From assembly GCA_002254405.1 (NCBI GenBank), contig NJDH01000003.1:8394-72393 (forward strand): a DNA stretch of 64,000 nucleotides. The letters run 5' to 3'. The notes under the pieces are model-generated. The model saw only the letters and a program-made list of their open reading frames with translations, did no database searches and was not told the DNA's origin. Shown piece after piece: positions 1 to 8,313 of the stretch (positions are counted from its first letter, which is position 1; each line of letters starts with the position of its first letter). This DNA comes from Candidatus Altarchaeales archaeon ex4484_96 (lineage in GTDB: Archaea > Altiarchaeota > Altiarchaeia > IMC4 > QMZM01). Both the position numbers and the translations under genes were made by a program.

Positions 1-854
1 GGGTTGACATACTTGGCATATTCTTCAATGAGCAGTTGAGGTTGCTTGCCTGTATCATCATCAGGATACTTCAGGGTGTTGCCGCCATACTCGCCACGAT
101 AGTGATACTATTATCCGGCATAGCGTGGATGAGTTCTGAAAGCTATGAGGGGCGGACTAAGGCCCGGGACCGGTTGCTTCATGCCATAATAGGTCTGTTG
201 ATTGTTATGGTAGCCTTGCAGTTGGTTAATGTTTTTGTTGTAACCGGCTTGGATTCCGCGCTCTCCTTGGACTGTAGCGGCACAGACACCGGAGAGGTAG
301 TTACACTGGCTAACACGCTGGGTTGTTTGATGGTTAAAATACTTGAGTCAATAGCTGGGATGATAGCGGCCATATTGATTATTGTTGCAGGATACCGGTG
401 GATGACATCAGAAAGCCCCGAGCAAAGAGTCAAGCAGAGGAATAGAATCATCACCATACTCGTCGGGCTCACTGTCACCATAATAGCCCTGCAGCTGGTG
501 CAGTTATTCGTCAGCGAACATGGCTTCATGCAGATTAACCCCGAGTGTATCCCCCTTTCCATAGCTCCTGTAGACTGCAGCAGCCCCGCAGACGAGCTGG
601 AGGAGGTGGTATGCACCGCCCTCTATGTTGGTTGCCTCTTCATCAGGGTGCTTATGTATATCATCGCAGCGGTTGGGTTGTTGATGATACTATGGGCCGG
701 TATTACCTGGATTGTCTCCGATTCACCCGCGCAAAGGACTAGGGCGAGAAACATGCTCATCTCGGTTATTATAGCATTGATGGTTATACTGCTGGCATTG
801 GCTTTAATAAACTACCTGGTCACCGGGACGAGGATACTGAGCTTTTATTGCTGA
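1..854 (+). CDS. Triple-repeat pilin-like (T4SS pilin/VirB2-type) membrane protein, 5' partial
   Basis: The reading frame is open to the left edge of the window (first full codon at 3), so the true start lies outside; an internal TTG at 36 is not needed as a start. The visible protein repeats one unit three times: a Cys-containing helix, a short cytoplasmic-type loop, and a second helix. The loops read WMSSESYEGRTKAR, WMTSESPEQRVKQR and WIVSDSPAQRTRAR, each followed by a hydrophobic helix ending in LALQLV- or LALINYL-like sequence. Each unit is introduced by a Cys-rich extracytoplasmic segment (for example ECIPL, DCSSP, VVCTALYVGCLF). The hairpin resembles the small pilin-like proteins of type IV secretion systems (TrbC/VirB2 and the T4SS_pilin family), which are normally single-hairpin; three in one chain is unusual. 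The same hairpin recurs in genes between 27 and 43 kb. Family assignment is by pattern, not by search. Confidence 0.6.
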   Translation, partial: VDILGIFFNEQLRLLACIIIRILQGVAAILATIVILLSGIAWMSSESYEGRTKARDRLLHAIIGLLIVMVALQLVNVFVVTGLDSALSLDCSGTDTGEVVTLANTLGCLMVKILESIAGMIAAILIIVAGYRWMTSESPEQRVKQRNRIITILVGLTVTIIALQLVQLFVSEHGFMQINPECIPLSIAPVDCSSPADELEEVVCTALYVGCLFIRVLMYIIAAVGLLMILWAGITWIVSDSPAQRTRARNMLISVIIALMVILLALALINYLVTGTRILSFYC

Positions 855-862
855 TTTTTTTT
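855..862 (+). terminator. T8 tract after the triple-hairpin gene
   Basis: Eight consecutive T residues follow directly after the TGA stop at 852-854, and the next gene converges from the minus strand (stop at 861). Oligo-T tracts terminate archaeal RNA polymerase, so this is a plausible intrinsic terminator. No hairpin is seen. Confidence 0.35.
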
Positions 863-2669
863 ATCCTATGGTGTATATTAGGAGATAGATTAGTAGTATT
901 ATCGTTAAAAGGAAAACAGCCATCCCGATGGTTATCTGCTCTTCCCTGCTGAAATGCAAGGCCTTCTGTTGCTCTATTCTTTTTTCAAACGCGCCTGCTT
1001 TATCTGAGCCAGCCATCTCAAGTACTGTGACATAAAGCATGTCCCTGAAAACCCCGATCGCGTTCACCGGGTTCTTGGTGAACCAAAGAAAAATGTATGC
1101 TGTTCTGGAGGCTGTATCATCTATTTTTTTGGCATAATAGGTGAGGGGTTTCTCACAATACCACATAAATCCTTTCGCAAGTTTCCGGTAAAACCAGTCT
1201 GTGTCCAGTGATATGGTGTTTTTTCTTTTAAGCAGCGGGAGCATCACGAAAAAAGCAAGAGCTGAATAAAATAATAGCTCAAGCTGCTGCACGACGTGGT
1301 CTATTGTGTAGGCGTTGTATTCGATTTGAGCGGGCAGAATATTATACAACAGCTGCGGGTACACTCCCAGAAGTATGCAAAGGAATGCTGCTCCTCCCAT
1401 AGCATAAAGCATGTTTTTCGGGGGCTCTGTTGTTCTGATGCCTGAGTCTTTGGCGAAAAACACAAAATAAGGGAATTTTATCCCCGCATGAAGGAATACT
1501 CCTGCTGAGGCAAGCTGCAGCAGCATGAACACAGGTATCAGATGCTGGTTGGCTGCGGCTGATATTATCATGGATTTGGTTGTGAAACCGCTGAATAGCG
1601 GGAACGCAGATATGGATGCCGCCCCTATGAGGCAGAATATTAATGTCAACGGCATGCTCTTGTATAGTCCCCCCAGCTCGGTGCATTTTCTTTTGCCGGT
1701 CATGTATAATACTGCTCCAGCAGACATCCAAAGCAGCCCCTTGTATAATATGTGGCCGAACGCGTGTGCTGTGGAGCCGTTGAGTGAGAGCGCTGTTCCG
1801 ATGCCTACGCCTGCGACCATAAACCCTACCTGGTTTATTATGCTGTAGGCGAGTATCCTGCGCATGTCGTTTTCCAGGATAGCGTATATTATGCCGTATA
1901 TTGACATTATTGTTCCCAGCCAGATTAGTATCTCCCACCCGGGGTATCCTCTTATGAGAACGTATACTGCTGTTTTGGTTGTGAAGGCGCTCAGGAACAC
2001 GGCCCCGGTTACAGTGCCCTCGGGGTACGCATCAGATAACCATGCATGCAGCGGCGGAACAGCTGCATTAACAAGGAACCCAAGGAGTATAAGATTTGAT
2101 GATAGCATTCCGCTGTCAGCCGCATCGAATGCGATTGAACCTGTTTGGGCTACCTGCATTATTATGCCAGCCAGCAGCACGGAGCCTCCGAATGCGTGCA
2201 CCATGATGTATCTATATCCTGCCTTCCTTGAGGGTTCATCTCTTTTGTACCATATCAGCATAAGGGATGCGAGCGCCATAATCTCCCAGCAGATGAATAA
2301 AGTGAAGTAGTCTCCTGTGAAAACCACACCCAAAGCGCTTCCAACGTAAAGCAGTGCTGAAATATGCTGTCCGTCATCGTCCAGGTGCAGGGAGTATACC
2401 ATCCCAAGTGTGGCCATTAACGTGAAAATGTATCCAAAGCACAGGCTTAGGTTGTCTACTCTGCCGAATATCAGCTCATAGCCCAGGAAATCAAATCCCC
2501 AGTGTGCTCCGTGTGGTAGAAACATTAGGCTGATGAAGGCTGCTGCGGGTATTAATACGAGAACTGCTTTCTTTAGCTTGCCTCCGAAAAGCGGGATGAG
2601 GGAAGCACCCAAAACTAAGATTATTCCTGGGTGGATTCCGCTGTTCAAAAGTGATGATAGCTCACTCAT
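861..2669 (-). CDS. NuoL/MnhD-like proton-conducting antiporter subunit (602 aa)
   Basis: Polytopic protein of about 14 predicted helices in the ND5/ND4/MrpA-D superfamily that moves protons or exchanges Na+ for H+. The family hallmarks are present: a conserved Glu in the helix containing FICWEIMALASLMLIWY (near residue 130), the segment VPPLHAWLSDAYPEGTVTGA with a Lys soon after (TTKTAVY), and the RRILAYSIINQVGFMVAG stretch with broken-helix character. An extended C-terminal part of about 150 residues (FWYRKLAKGFMWYCEKPLTYYAKK) resembles the lateral arm found in the longest members. It is the last gene of the antiporter operon and overlaps the small gene upstream of it by 8 nt. It is probably the third antiporter-like subunit in the complex. 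The MnhA-versus-MnhD designation cannot be settled by eye. Confidence 0.85.
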   Translation of the reverse strand: MSELSSLLNSGIHPGIILVLGASLIPLFGGKLKKAVLVLIPAAAFISLMFLPHGAHWGFDFLGYELIFGRVDNLSLCFGYIFTLMATLGMVYSLHLDDDGQHISALLYVGSALGVVFTGDYFTLFICWEIMALASLMLIWYKRDEPSRKAGYRYIMVHAFGGSVLLAGIIMQVAQTGSIAFDAADSGMLSSNLILLGFLVNAAVPPLHAWLSDAYPEGTVTGAVFLSAFTTKTAVYVLIRGYPGWEILIWLGTIMSIYGIIYAILENDMRRILAYSIINQVGFMVAGVGIGTALSLNGSTAHAFGHILYKGLLWMSAGAVLYMTGKRKCTELGGLYKSMPLTLIFCLIGAASISAFPLFSGFTTKSMIISAAANQHLIPVFMLLQLASAGVFLHAGIKFPYFVFFAKDSGIRTTEPPKNMLYAMGGAAFLCILLGVYPQLLYNILPAQIEYNAYTIDHVVQQLELLFYSALAFFVMLPLLKRKNTISLDTDWFYRKLAKGFMWYCEKPLTYYAKKIDDTASRTAYIFLWFTKNPVNAIGVFRDMLYVTVLEMAGSDKAGAFEKRIEQQKALHFSREEQITIGMAVFLLTIILLIYLLIYTIG

Positions 2670-2889
2670 AGTATTCCTCCCTTTTCTGCAGCCATATGCC
2701 CAGTAACTTGGATACGAGTACTATTAGCACGCAGCTTAGGAAACCGTATATTGAGTAGAAACCGGGAAGTGCCTCCCATGAGACGACGATATGGTGTTTG
2801 GGTATGAGCAGATCCGCTAGATAGATTAATACGAGAGATGCGATAAACATTTTTTTCAGGTTCCCGTATGTGAGTATTTTATTTATCAT
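2662..2889 (-). CDS. Small two-helix membrane protein of the antiporter operon (75 aa)
   Basis: The frame extends upstream to 2955, but the start at 2889 (MINKILTYGNLKK) is preferred: its ATG lies 2 nt past the stop codon of the upstream antiporter subunit (TGA at 2893-2891), the usual coupling in this operon. The protein has two hydrophobic helices separated by IPKHHIVVSWEALPGFYSIYG and ends with a charged tail LQKREEYYE. Small proteins of this shape accompany NuoL-like subunits in other archaeal and bacterial Mrp-type clusters. I recognise the pattern but not a named function; it is most likely a structural subunit. Confidence 0.65.
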   Translation of the reverse strand: MINKILTYGNLKKMFIASLVLIYLADLLIPKHHIVVSWEALPGFYSIYGFLSCVLIVLVSKLLGIWLQKREEYYE

Positions 2890-2890
2890 A

Positions 2891-4372
2891 TCATATGCCT
2901 CCGAATATGTTTTTTGCCATGAGCTCAACAAGCCCGTAGAAGAACCCGGGTGCATCAGGCCATAAACCGAGTATAATCGATATTGCTGCTGTCAGGGTTA
3001 AAGGTATGAGCATGAGTGCTGGTGCCTCATTCTTTTTTGTTTTGGTTTTTGCTTGCTTAAAGTAGGCACGGTATATTATCGGGAAAAAATAGGCGACGTT
3101 AAGCAGCGCGCTTGAGAGCAAAACCGCGACCAAGGGCAGCTGGTTTGCTTCAACAGAGCCTAAAAGCAGATACCATTTGCTGAGGTATCCGCAGACGGGC
3201 GGGAAACCCGCCATACCAAAAGCAGCTATGCTGAAGGCGGCCATGGTGTAAGGCATGCTTTTGCCTATGCCGTCCAGCTCGCTTATGTTTTTCTTTTTTG
3301 TTGCCACATATATTGCTCCGGCGCAGAAAAACAATGTTATCTTCATGAAGGCATGGTGTGCGATATGCATGACCCCGCCAAAAAGCCCTGCTGGGTTGAC
3401 GTATGCCGCCCCAAGGATGATGTATGACAGCTGGCTTATGGTGGAGTAGGCTAGCATCTTTTTCAGGTTATCCTGCGTTAACGCAAACATTGAGGCCACG
3501 AGTATTGTGTAGGCTACGAAATAGGCTAGTGGTATGCCCACGCCCAGCTTGGATACGAGTGTGGGTCCGAAGACGAAAAATATTGTTCTCACCACGCCGA
3601 ATACGCCGGCTTTCACAACCGCTACCGCATGCAGTAGTGCGCTAACCGGTGTTGGGGCTACCATGGCTGATGGAAGCCAGGAGTGCAGTGGCATGAAAGC
3701 CGCCTTCACACCAAAGCCTACGATGTATGCTGCGAACAGTATCTGCAGGCCTAATACGCTGCCGTATCCGTATAGGAAACCCCCTGGTGTGAAACCCAGC
3801 GATCCTGTCAACGAGTATGTTGCTATTATGGCGAAAAGCAATACAACCCCTCCGCTGAGGGTGTAGACGAGGTATTTTCTGCCCGCTGATTTGGCTTTGG
3901 CGCTCTGTTTGTGTATGACAAGAGGGTATGTTATGAGGGTCAGTATCTCGTAGAACACGAAAAGCGTCAGCAGGTTGGCTGCGAAGGCAACCCCTATTGT
4001 TGAGGATAATGCTATTGCAAAGGATGCGAAGTATCGGGTCTGGGCGTGTTCGGCAAGTCCTCTCACGTACCCTATCGAATAAACTGATGTCAGAATCCAA
4101 AGAAACGATGCGAGCACACCGAAAAGCAGGCCGAAGGCGTCAACCCTGAATGCGAAGGGTATCCCTGGCAGTATGTTGAATAGCTTATAGTATATGTTGT
4201 TTCCCTCTAAAACAGCGGGTATCATTGATGCTATTATTATGAACTTTAATGTGGCTGCTATCATGGTCCATGTTTCGCGCAGGTTTCTTTTTTTATCGCT
4301 TAATAAAATCAGCACCGAGGCTGCCGCTGATATGAAAACAGCTAGCAGGGGCTTGATTGATATTACATCCAT
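2891..4372 (-). CDS. MnhD/NuoL-like antiporter subunit, second copy (493 aa)
   Basis: Another ND5/MrpD-family subunit. Visible signatures are the conserved Glu helix LFVFYEILTLITYPLV (about residue 140), the KAAFMPLHSWLPSAMVAPTPVSALLHAVAVVKAG segment with both conserved Lys residues and the His-Pro motif (given here only as its landmarks, about residues 220-255), and KKMLAYSTISQLSYI. This set is diagnostic of a proton-translocating antiporter module. The gene is separated from the MnhD gene upstream by a 10-nt A-rich gap (minus strand) and closely followed by the 75-aa gene. It is one of three antiporter-like subunits in the operon, as in large Mbh/Mrp-related complexes. Confidence 0.88.
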   Translation of the reverse strand: MDVISIKPLLAVFISAAASVLILLSDKKRNLRETWTMIAATLKFIIIASMIPAVLEGNNIYYKLFNILPGIPFAFRVDAFGLLFGVLASFLWILTSVYSIGYVRGLAEHAQTRYFASFAIALSSTIGVAFAANLLTLFVFYEILTLITYPLVIHKQSAKAKSAGRKYLVYTLSGGVVLLFAIIATYSLTGSLGFTPGGFLYGYGSVLGLQILFAAYIVGFGVKAAFMPLHSWLPSAMVAPTPVSALLHAVAVVKAGVFGVVRTIFFVFGPTLVSKLGVGIPLAYFVAYTILVASMFALTQDNLKKMLAYSTISQLSYIILGAAYVNPAGLFGGVMHIAHHAFMKITLFFCAGAIYVATKKKNISELDGIGKSMPYTMAAFSIAAFGMAGFPPVCGYLSKWYLLLGSVEANQLPLVAVLLSSALLNVAYFFPIIYRAYFKQAKTKTKKNEAPALMLIPLTLTAAISIILGLWPDAPGFFYGLVELMAKNIFGGI

Positions 4373-4382
4373 CTTTTTTTTT

Positions 4383-5849
4383 TTATTGAATCAATGATAT
4401 TGCCGTGTATTGCACATAGGGTAGTATCATGTAAACCAGTATCCCGAATACTATGCACGCTGCCGCTAATACCAGCATGGGTATTAGCATGCTTGCTGGA
4501 GCTATTGTTTTATCTATTTTATTTTGTTCCCCGAAGTATGCTTTCTCAAGAACCCTGAAGAAGTACCCGGCGTTTAATAGGCTGCTTGATAGTATCACGA
4601 GCGCGAAAATCCATCTGCCGGCTTCGATTGAGCCGAGAGCAAGATACCACTTGCTAAAAAAACCGCAAAGCGGCGGTACTCCGACCATGGAAAGTGAGGC
4701 GATGGCGAAAAAAGCCATGGTGTAAGGCATTTTTTTCCCTAGGCCGTTGAAGTCCCCTATGTTTTTTATCCCTGTCTTGTATATGATTGCTCCAACAGCC
4801 AGAAACAGGCACCCCTTCATCAGCGCATGGTTTAGTATGTGCAGGAGGCTTCCGGTCAACCCGGCTGTGTTAGCTAATCCTATGCCCAATACAATGTATC
4901 CTATCTGGCTTATGCTGCTGTAGGCGAGCATTCTTTTGATGTTTTTCTGGGCTATTGCGCTTATGGAGCCGGCTATTATGGCTATGGCGGCCGTCCATGA
5001 GAGTATTTCTCCGACAGGCATGGTTTCGATAAAAAAGTTTATAGTGAAAACATCATAGAGTAATCTTATCATCATGTATGCGCCTACCTTGGACATGAGG
5101 GCGGCTATTAGGGCGCTCACCGTTGATGGGGCGTGGGTGTATGCGTTGGGCAGCCAGCTGTGAAGCGGGAAGAGCGCTATTTTTATGCTTAAGCCTACGA
5201 CTATCAGTACCGCGGCTGCGTGAACAACCCTTGAGCCGTAGAGTTCCTCAAGATGAAGCGACATGTCTGCCATGTTTAGTGTGCCTGTTACGGCATATAG
5301 GAATCCGATACCGATGAGGATGAATGAGGCCGCTATTGTTCCCAGTATAAGGTACTTGAAGCTTGCTGTAAGCGCCTGTCTTTTTTCTCCCAGGGCTATG
5401 AGAGCGTAAGCGGATAGCGAGCTTATCTCAAGGAAAACATACAGGTTGAATATGTCGCCTGTTACGACGATACCCAGCAATCCCGTCAGAAGCAGCATAT
5501 GCAGCGTATAGTAGAATACAAGATTTTTGTTTAGTTCTTTTTCTATGCTTTTCTTGGAGTACACGCTTATGGATAATCCGATGAAGGCTATGATTGCAGC
5601 CATATAAGCTCCGAGGTTGTCTATGACATATTCTATGCCCCAGGGGGGCTCCCAGTTCCCCAGGTGATAGCTTAAAGTCCCGTGTAATGTAACGTTTTTG
5701 ATTAGCATTATTGCCAGGATGAAAACAGCCGAGGTTGCTATAAACGATAGGATATGGCAGTATCTTCTGCGTATTAAACCCACAACAGGCATTATGAATG
5801 AGCTCATCAGGGGTATTATGACTATGAGTACCGGGAGGTTTGTGTTCAT
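4383..5849 (-). CDS. mnhD: Na+/H+ antiporter subunit MnhD/MrpD
   Basis: A 488-aa subunit of the Mrp antiporter and the closest of the three to canonical MnhD. It has the Glu helix FNLYVFLEISSLSAYALIAL (about residues 130-150), the KIALFPLHSWLPNAYTHAP region with HSWLP, SALIAALMSKVGAYMMIR with the conserved Lys, and RMLAYSSISQIGYIVLG. It sits directly after MnhC with a 4-nt overlap, the standard C-D order of Mrp and of the MbhG-MbhH pair of membrane-bound hydrogenases. It would act in the cytoplasmic membrane as part of the multi-subunit complex. Confidence 0.92.
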   Translation of the reverse strand: MNTNLPVLIVIIPLMSSFIMPVVGLIRRRYCHILSFIATSAVFILAIMLIKNVTLHGTLSYHLGNWEPPWGIEYVIDNLGAYMAAIIAFIGLSISVYSKKSIEKELNKNLVFYYTLHMLLLTGLLGIVVTGDIFNLYVFLEISSLSAYALIALGEKRQALTASFKYLILGTIAASFILIGIGFLYAVTGTLNMADMSLHLEELYGSRVVHAAAVLIVVGLSIKIALFPLHSWLPNAYTHAPSTVSALIAALMSKVGAYMMIRLLYDVFTINFFIETMPVGEILSWTAAIAIIAGSISAIAQKNIKRMLAYSSISQIGYIVLGIGLANTAGLTGSLLHILNHALMKGCLFLAVGAIIYKTGIKNIGDFNGLGKKMPYTMAFFAIASLSMVGVPPLCGFFSKWYLALGSIEAGRWIFALVILSSSLLNAGYFFRVLEKAYFGEQNKIDKTIAPASMLIPMLVLAAACIVFGILVYMILPYVQYTAISLIQ

Positions 5850-6211
5850 TGGTTTGCCTCCATTATTTTGTCTTCGTCCAGTGTCCTGTATTCCTGGTAT
5901 ATCTTGATTATTATTGTGAGAGCTACTGCTGTGGTGCTAACCGAAACCACGATGGCTGTCAGAATCAGCACTTGGGGGAGTGGGTTTACGTATCCTGTCG
6001 CGTGCTCGACCAGTATGGGGGCCGAAAGCTCCTTGATGTATCCCGCGGATATGTAAAACAGGAAGATGGCTGTCTGCATTATGTTCATGCCGATAATCTT
6101 TTTTATCAGGTTTTTTTTGGATGTCATGGCATAGAATCCTATGACCACCAATAAAACGAAAACCCAGTAATTGTATTTACCAATTATCCATTCCAGCTCC
6201 AATTCTCTCAC
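5846..6211 (-). CDS. mnhC: Na+/H+ antiporter subunit MnhC (NuoK-like)
   Basis: A 121-aa, three-helix protein like NuoK/MnhC/MbhG. The middle helix KKIIGMNIMQTAIFLFYISAG and the pair NPLPQVLILTAIVVSVSTTAVALTI are typical; the motif DPLPQALVLTAIVIG is the textbook MnhC signature. The predicted start is a GTG at 6211, with a TTG three codons later as an alternative; either gives a 20-35 nt overlap with the 3' end of mnhB. It is expected to contribute to the ion path at the junction between antiporter modules. Confidence 0.9.
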   Translation of the reverse strand: MRELELEWIIGKYNYWVFVLLVVIGFYAMTSKKNLIKKIIGMNIMQTAIFLFYISAGYIKELSAPILVEHATGYVNPLPQVLILTAIVVSVSTTAVALTIIIKIYQEYRTLDEDKIMEANQ

Positions 6212-6632
6212 CCGCTAAGTATATGAAAAGTATTATCGTCGCCGACATAACGGTTAATCCAATCCCCAGTTCCACCCCGAGTATTGAGAGTGCCGTTGTC
6301 TCGTGGGCGTCAACAGGCAGGGGCAAGCTATCGTATTGCAGGTATTTGCCCCCGGAAAGCATATCCATTAAACCAATCCCTGAATATATCAATACTCCTA
6401 GGCTTATGAGGATTATGAGGTGCTTTTTTGATACCCGTTTTTTTGCTTTAGACAGGCCGTATACTATGCCATATAATATCATGCTTGTTCCAAGAATCAC
6501 CCCGCCCTGGAATCCCCCGCCGGGTGATGTTTCCCCGTGCACTATTACGTAGATGCCGAATAATTGGATGAATGGAATCATTATCCTTGATATTGTTCTG
6601 GCTACCAGAGATTCCACTTCTTTTTCACCCAT
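6177..6632 (-). CDS. mnhB: Na+/H+ antiporter subunit MnhB (MbhF-like)
   Basis: A 151-aa, four-helix membrane protein. The segment IYVIVHGETSPGGGFQGGVILG (residues about 27-47) is the conserved MnhB loop with its Gly-rich turn. The C-terminal helix pair VELGIGLTVMSATIILFIYLAG is also characteristic. It overlaps the upstream 94-aa gene by 8 nt and is followed by mnhC, so translation is probably coupled. Confidence 0.92.
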   Translation of the reverse strand: MGEKEVESLVARTISRIMIPFIQLFGIYVIVHGETSPGGGFQGGVILGTSMILYGIVYGLSKAKKRVSKKHLIILISLGVLIYSGIGLMDMLSGGKYLQYDSLPLPVDAHETTALSILGVELGIGLTVMSATIILFIYLAGERIGAGMDNW

Positions 6633-6909
6633 TATTCCACCTCATAAACAATATCATCACCGCTATCCCTGCCGTGAATATGACTGTTGTCTCCCCTAGG
6701 GTATCGTATCCCCTGTAGTTGGCTAGTATTGCTGTTACAATGTTTGGGGCTCCGCCTTCTGTTTCTGAGTTATTTATGTATCTTGGTATTACGTGTTTGT
6801 TTGCTGGGTTATCCGGGTCACCGAAGCTGGGCATGTCCTCTACCACGTATATCAGGATGGCGCTCACGGCCAAAAGCGACATCAGCGAAGCGTATTTGAT
6901 TTTAGTCAT
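6625..6909 (-). CDS. MbhE-like / MnhA C-terminal-type subunit (94 aa)
   Basis: Short membrane protein with an N-terminal helix, a soluble middle section containing IPRYINNSETEGGAPNIV, then TAILANYRGYDTLGETTVIF followed by a second helix. The sequence NYRGYDTLGET is the signature of the region that joins MnhA to MnhB in bacterial Mrp and that exists as a separate MbhE subunit in Thermococcales hydrogenases. Here it is separate, between the DUF4040 gene and mnhB, matching the Mbh order. Confidence 0.85.
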   Translation of the reverse strand: MTKIKYASLMSLLAVSAILIYVVEDMPSFGDPDNPANKHVIPRYINNSETEGGAPNIVTAILANYRGYDTLGETTVIFTAGIAVMILFMRWNNG

Positions 6910-7157
6910 TTCTCTTCCATCACCATTGTTTTAGATAATGCTGCTATGAAAAGGAAGGTCGTCACCCCGGCTCCTACCGCGGCTTCGGTGAACGCGACAT
7001 CAGGGGAGTTGAGCACCACCCAAGTTAATGCCATGATGAGGCTGTATCCGGACAGCAGTATTGTGGCGCTTAATAGGTTTTTCATCCTTATGGCGGCATA
7101 GGATATTAATACCAGAAAAACCAGCAGTATGAAATCTATTTCTATCGGAGAGTTCAT
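6906..7157 (-). CDS. MbhD-like DUF4040 subunit (83 aa)
   Basis: Three-helix protein. The stretch LTWVVLNSPDVAFTEAAVGAG (residues about 44-64) is the DUF4040/MbhD hallmark: a conserved Asp and Glu in the turn entering the last helix, equivalent to part of the C-terminus of MnhA. It overlaps both neighbours by 4 nt, so it is translationally coupled in the operon. Its presence as a separate small gene shows that this antiporter has the split arrangement seen in archaeal Mbh-type complexes. Confidence 0.87.
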   Translation of the reverse strand: MNSPIEIDFILLVFLVLISYAAIRMKNLLSATILLSGYSLIMALTWVVLNSPDVAFTEAAVGAGVTTFLFIAALSKTMVMEEK

Positions 7158-7471
7158 CCGTCCACCTCCCTTACCCAGGGCTTAACTCCTTTGTTGTATA
7201 CTGCCCTGGATATCGTATGTGTTGCCACCGGGGATGTGAGCATTATGAATATCATCATTATGAGAAGCTTTGCTGTTGTGGTTGATATGCCAGAATATAA
7301 TCCAAGCCCGAGCAATATTAGGCTTGCTCCTAGGGTGTCTCCTTTCCCGGTCGCATGAAGTCGGGTGTAGAGGTCTGGGAATCTAAGCAATCCTATGGTG
7401 GCGGTTATGAAAAAAAACAACCCCCCGGCAAGAAACAATACCGTCACCCCATCCATAATACAATCCATCAT
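7154..7471 (-). CDS. mnhG: Na+/H+ antiporter subunit MnhG
   Basis: A 105-aa protein with three helices. The sequence GLLRFPDLYTRLHATGKGDTLG (residues about 27-48) is the invariant MnhG motif. A start at residue 6 (MDGVTVLFLAGG) is also possible. The gene follows mnhF with a 3-nt gap and overlaps the DUF4040 gene. Confidence 0.93.
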   Translation of the reverse strand: MMDCIMDGVTVLFLAGGLFFFITATIGLLRFPDLYTRLHATGKGDTLGASLILLGLGLYSGISTTTAKLLIMMIFIMLTSPVATHTISRAVYNKGVKPWVREVDG

Positions 7472-7474
7472 TTC

Positions 7475-7738
7475 CTATAATCCCCCGAACTCTATTTGTT
7501 TAGATAGTGCCACCGTTAATATGAAATTAAATAGCGCGTATACTATTGCGACATCGACAAAATAGAGGCTGTCAAACAGGTAGCCTATGAGCACCACTAT
7601 TATGATTGTTTTAGTGCCTACTACGTTTATGGCTATCGCCCTGTCCCATGGTTCGGGTCCTACTATCGCCCGGTAGAGGCAGAGCAGGGTGGTGGCCAGC
7701 AGGCATAATGTTGTGTACTCGAATATTTCTTGCATCAT
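7475..7738 (-). CDS. mnhF: Na+/H+ antiporter subunit MnhF
   Basis: An 87-aa, three-helix subunit. The segment YRAIVGPEPWDRAIAINVVGTK carries the conserved GP-x-x-DR-x-x-A motif of MnhF/MbhB, followed by a helix with the acidic residue of FVDVAIVYALFNFI. It overlaps the 3' end of mnhE by 4 nt. Confidence 0.93.
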   Translation of the reverse strand: MMQEIFEYTTLCLLATTLLCLYRAIVGPEPWDRAIAINVVGTKTIIIVVLIGYLFDSLYFVDVAIVYALFNFILTVALSKQIEFGGL

Positions 7739-8226
7739 GTTTCGTCCTCAAATATCTCCACCAATCTGGTTCTCATCGTGCCATCTAATAGCTCCTGCGC
7801 CGATTTATCCGATAGTGAGTGGACAAAATACCTGTTTTTCTTTACGTCTATGGTTATTGTCCCGGGTGTGAGTGTTATTGAGTTGGCGAGTGTTGTTTTC
7901 CCTATATCCCCTTTAAGCTGCGTATCGAATTCTATAATCTTGGGGTTGATGGGCATGCTGGGATGTAAAACCCGATACGCTACATCCAGGTTGGCGAGTA
8001 TTATGCTGTATCCCAGGTAAATCAGGTATTTGAGGGCTTGGATTATTTTTTTTAGTGAGGTGTTTGTTTTATCTTCTGCTATCAGTAAATCGCTGGAGTA
8101 GTACGCTACGAGCAGACTACCGATTACTCCGGCGCTGATATGCAGTAAGTCGATTCTTGCGGACAGCAGCATCCAGAATAACACCATGATTGCGAATGTT
8201 AGAGTAAAGGGCTTTATCTTTACCAT
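7735..8226 (-). CDS. mnhE: Na+/H+ antiporter subunit MnhE, first gene of the operon
   Basis: A 163-aa membrane protein whose C-terminal half contains ANSITLTPGTITIDV, the MnhE hallmark, followed by YFVHSL and a short soluble tail. It opens the eleven-gene antiporter operon. There is no obvious Shine-Dalgarno sequence in front of the ATG, while a TATA-like CAATTATAG (minus strand) sits about 20-26 nt upstream, so a leaderless or near-leaderless transcript is likely. Confidence 0.9.
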   Translation of the reverse strand: MVKIKPFTLTFAIMVLFWMLLSARIDLLHISAGVIGSLLVAYYSSDLLIAEDKTNTSLKKIIQALKYLIYLGYSIILANLDVAYRVLHPSMPINPKIIEFDTQLKGDIGKTTLANSITLTPGTITIDVKKNRYFVHSLSDKSAQELLDGTMRTRLVEIFEDET

Positions 8227-8313
8227 TTTTATTACTTCATTTACTATAATTGAGTTATAATTATCTGTAACTATAATTAATTATAATGATAAATTAAATC
8301 AATAATATCTACG
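8227..8313. promoter_or_regulatory. Divergent promoter region between antiporter and ATP synthase operons, with a 14-bp palindrome
   Basis: This 87-nt gap is almost pure A+T. It contains the perfect palindrome TATAATTAATTATA at 8272-8285 and further TATAATT-type elements at 8244-8252 and 8255-8262. Both flanking genes lack a clear Shine-Dalgarno sequence. TATA-like elements are placed plausibly for each: CAATTATAG about 20 nt before mnhE, and the GATAAATTAA around 8288-8297 about 20 nt before atpI. The palindrome could be an operator or simply back-to-back TATA boxes; the sequence does not decide. Confidence 0.45.

Noticed and set aside
1342..1938. Long minus-strand ORF of 198 codons rich in His and Arg
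   Set aside because: It is in a different frame of the NuoL-like gene on the same strand, with no recognisable domain.
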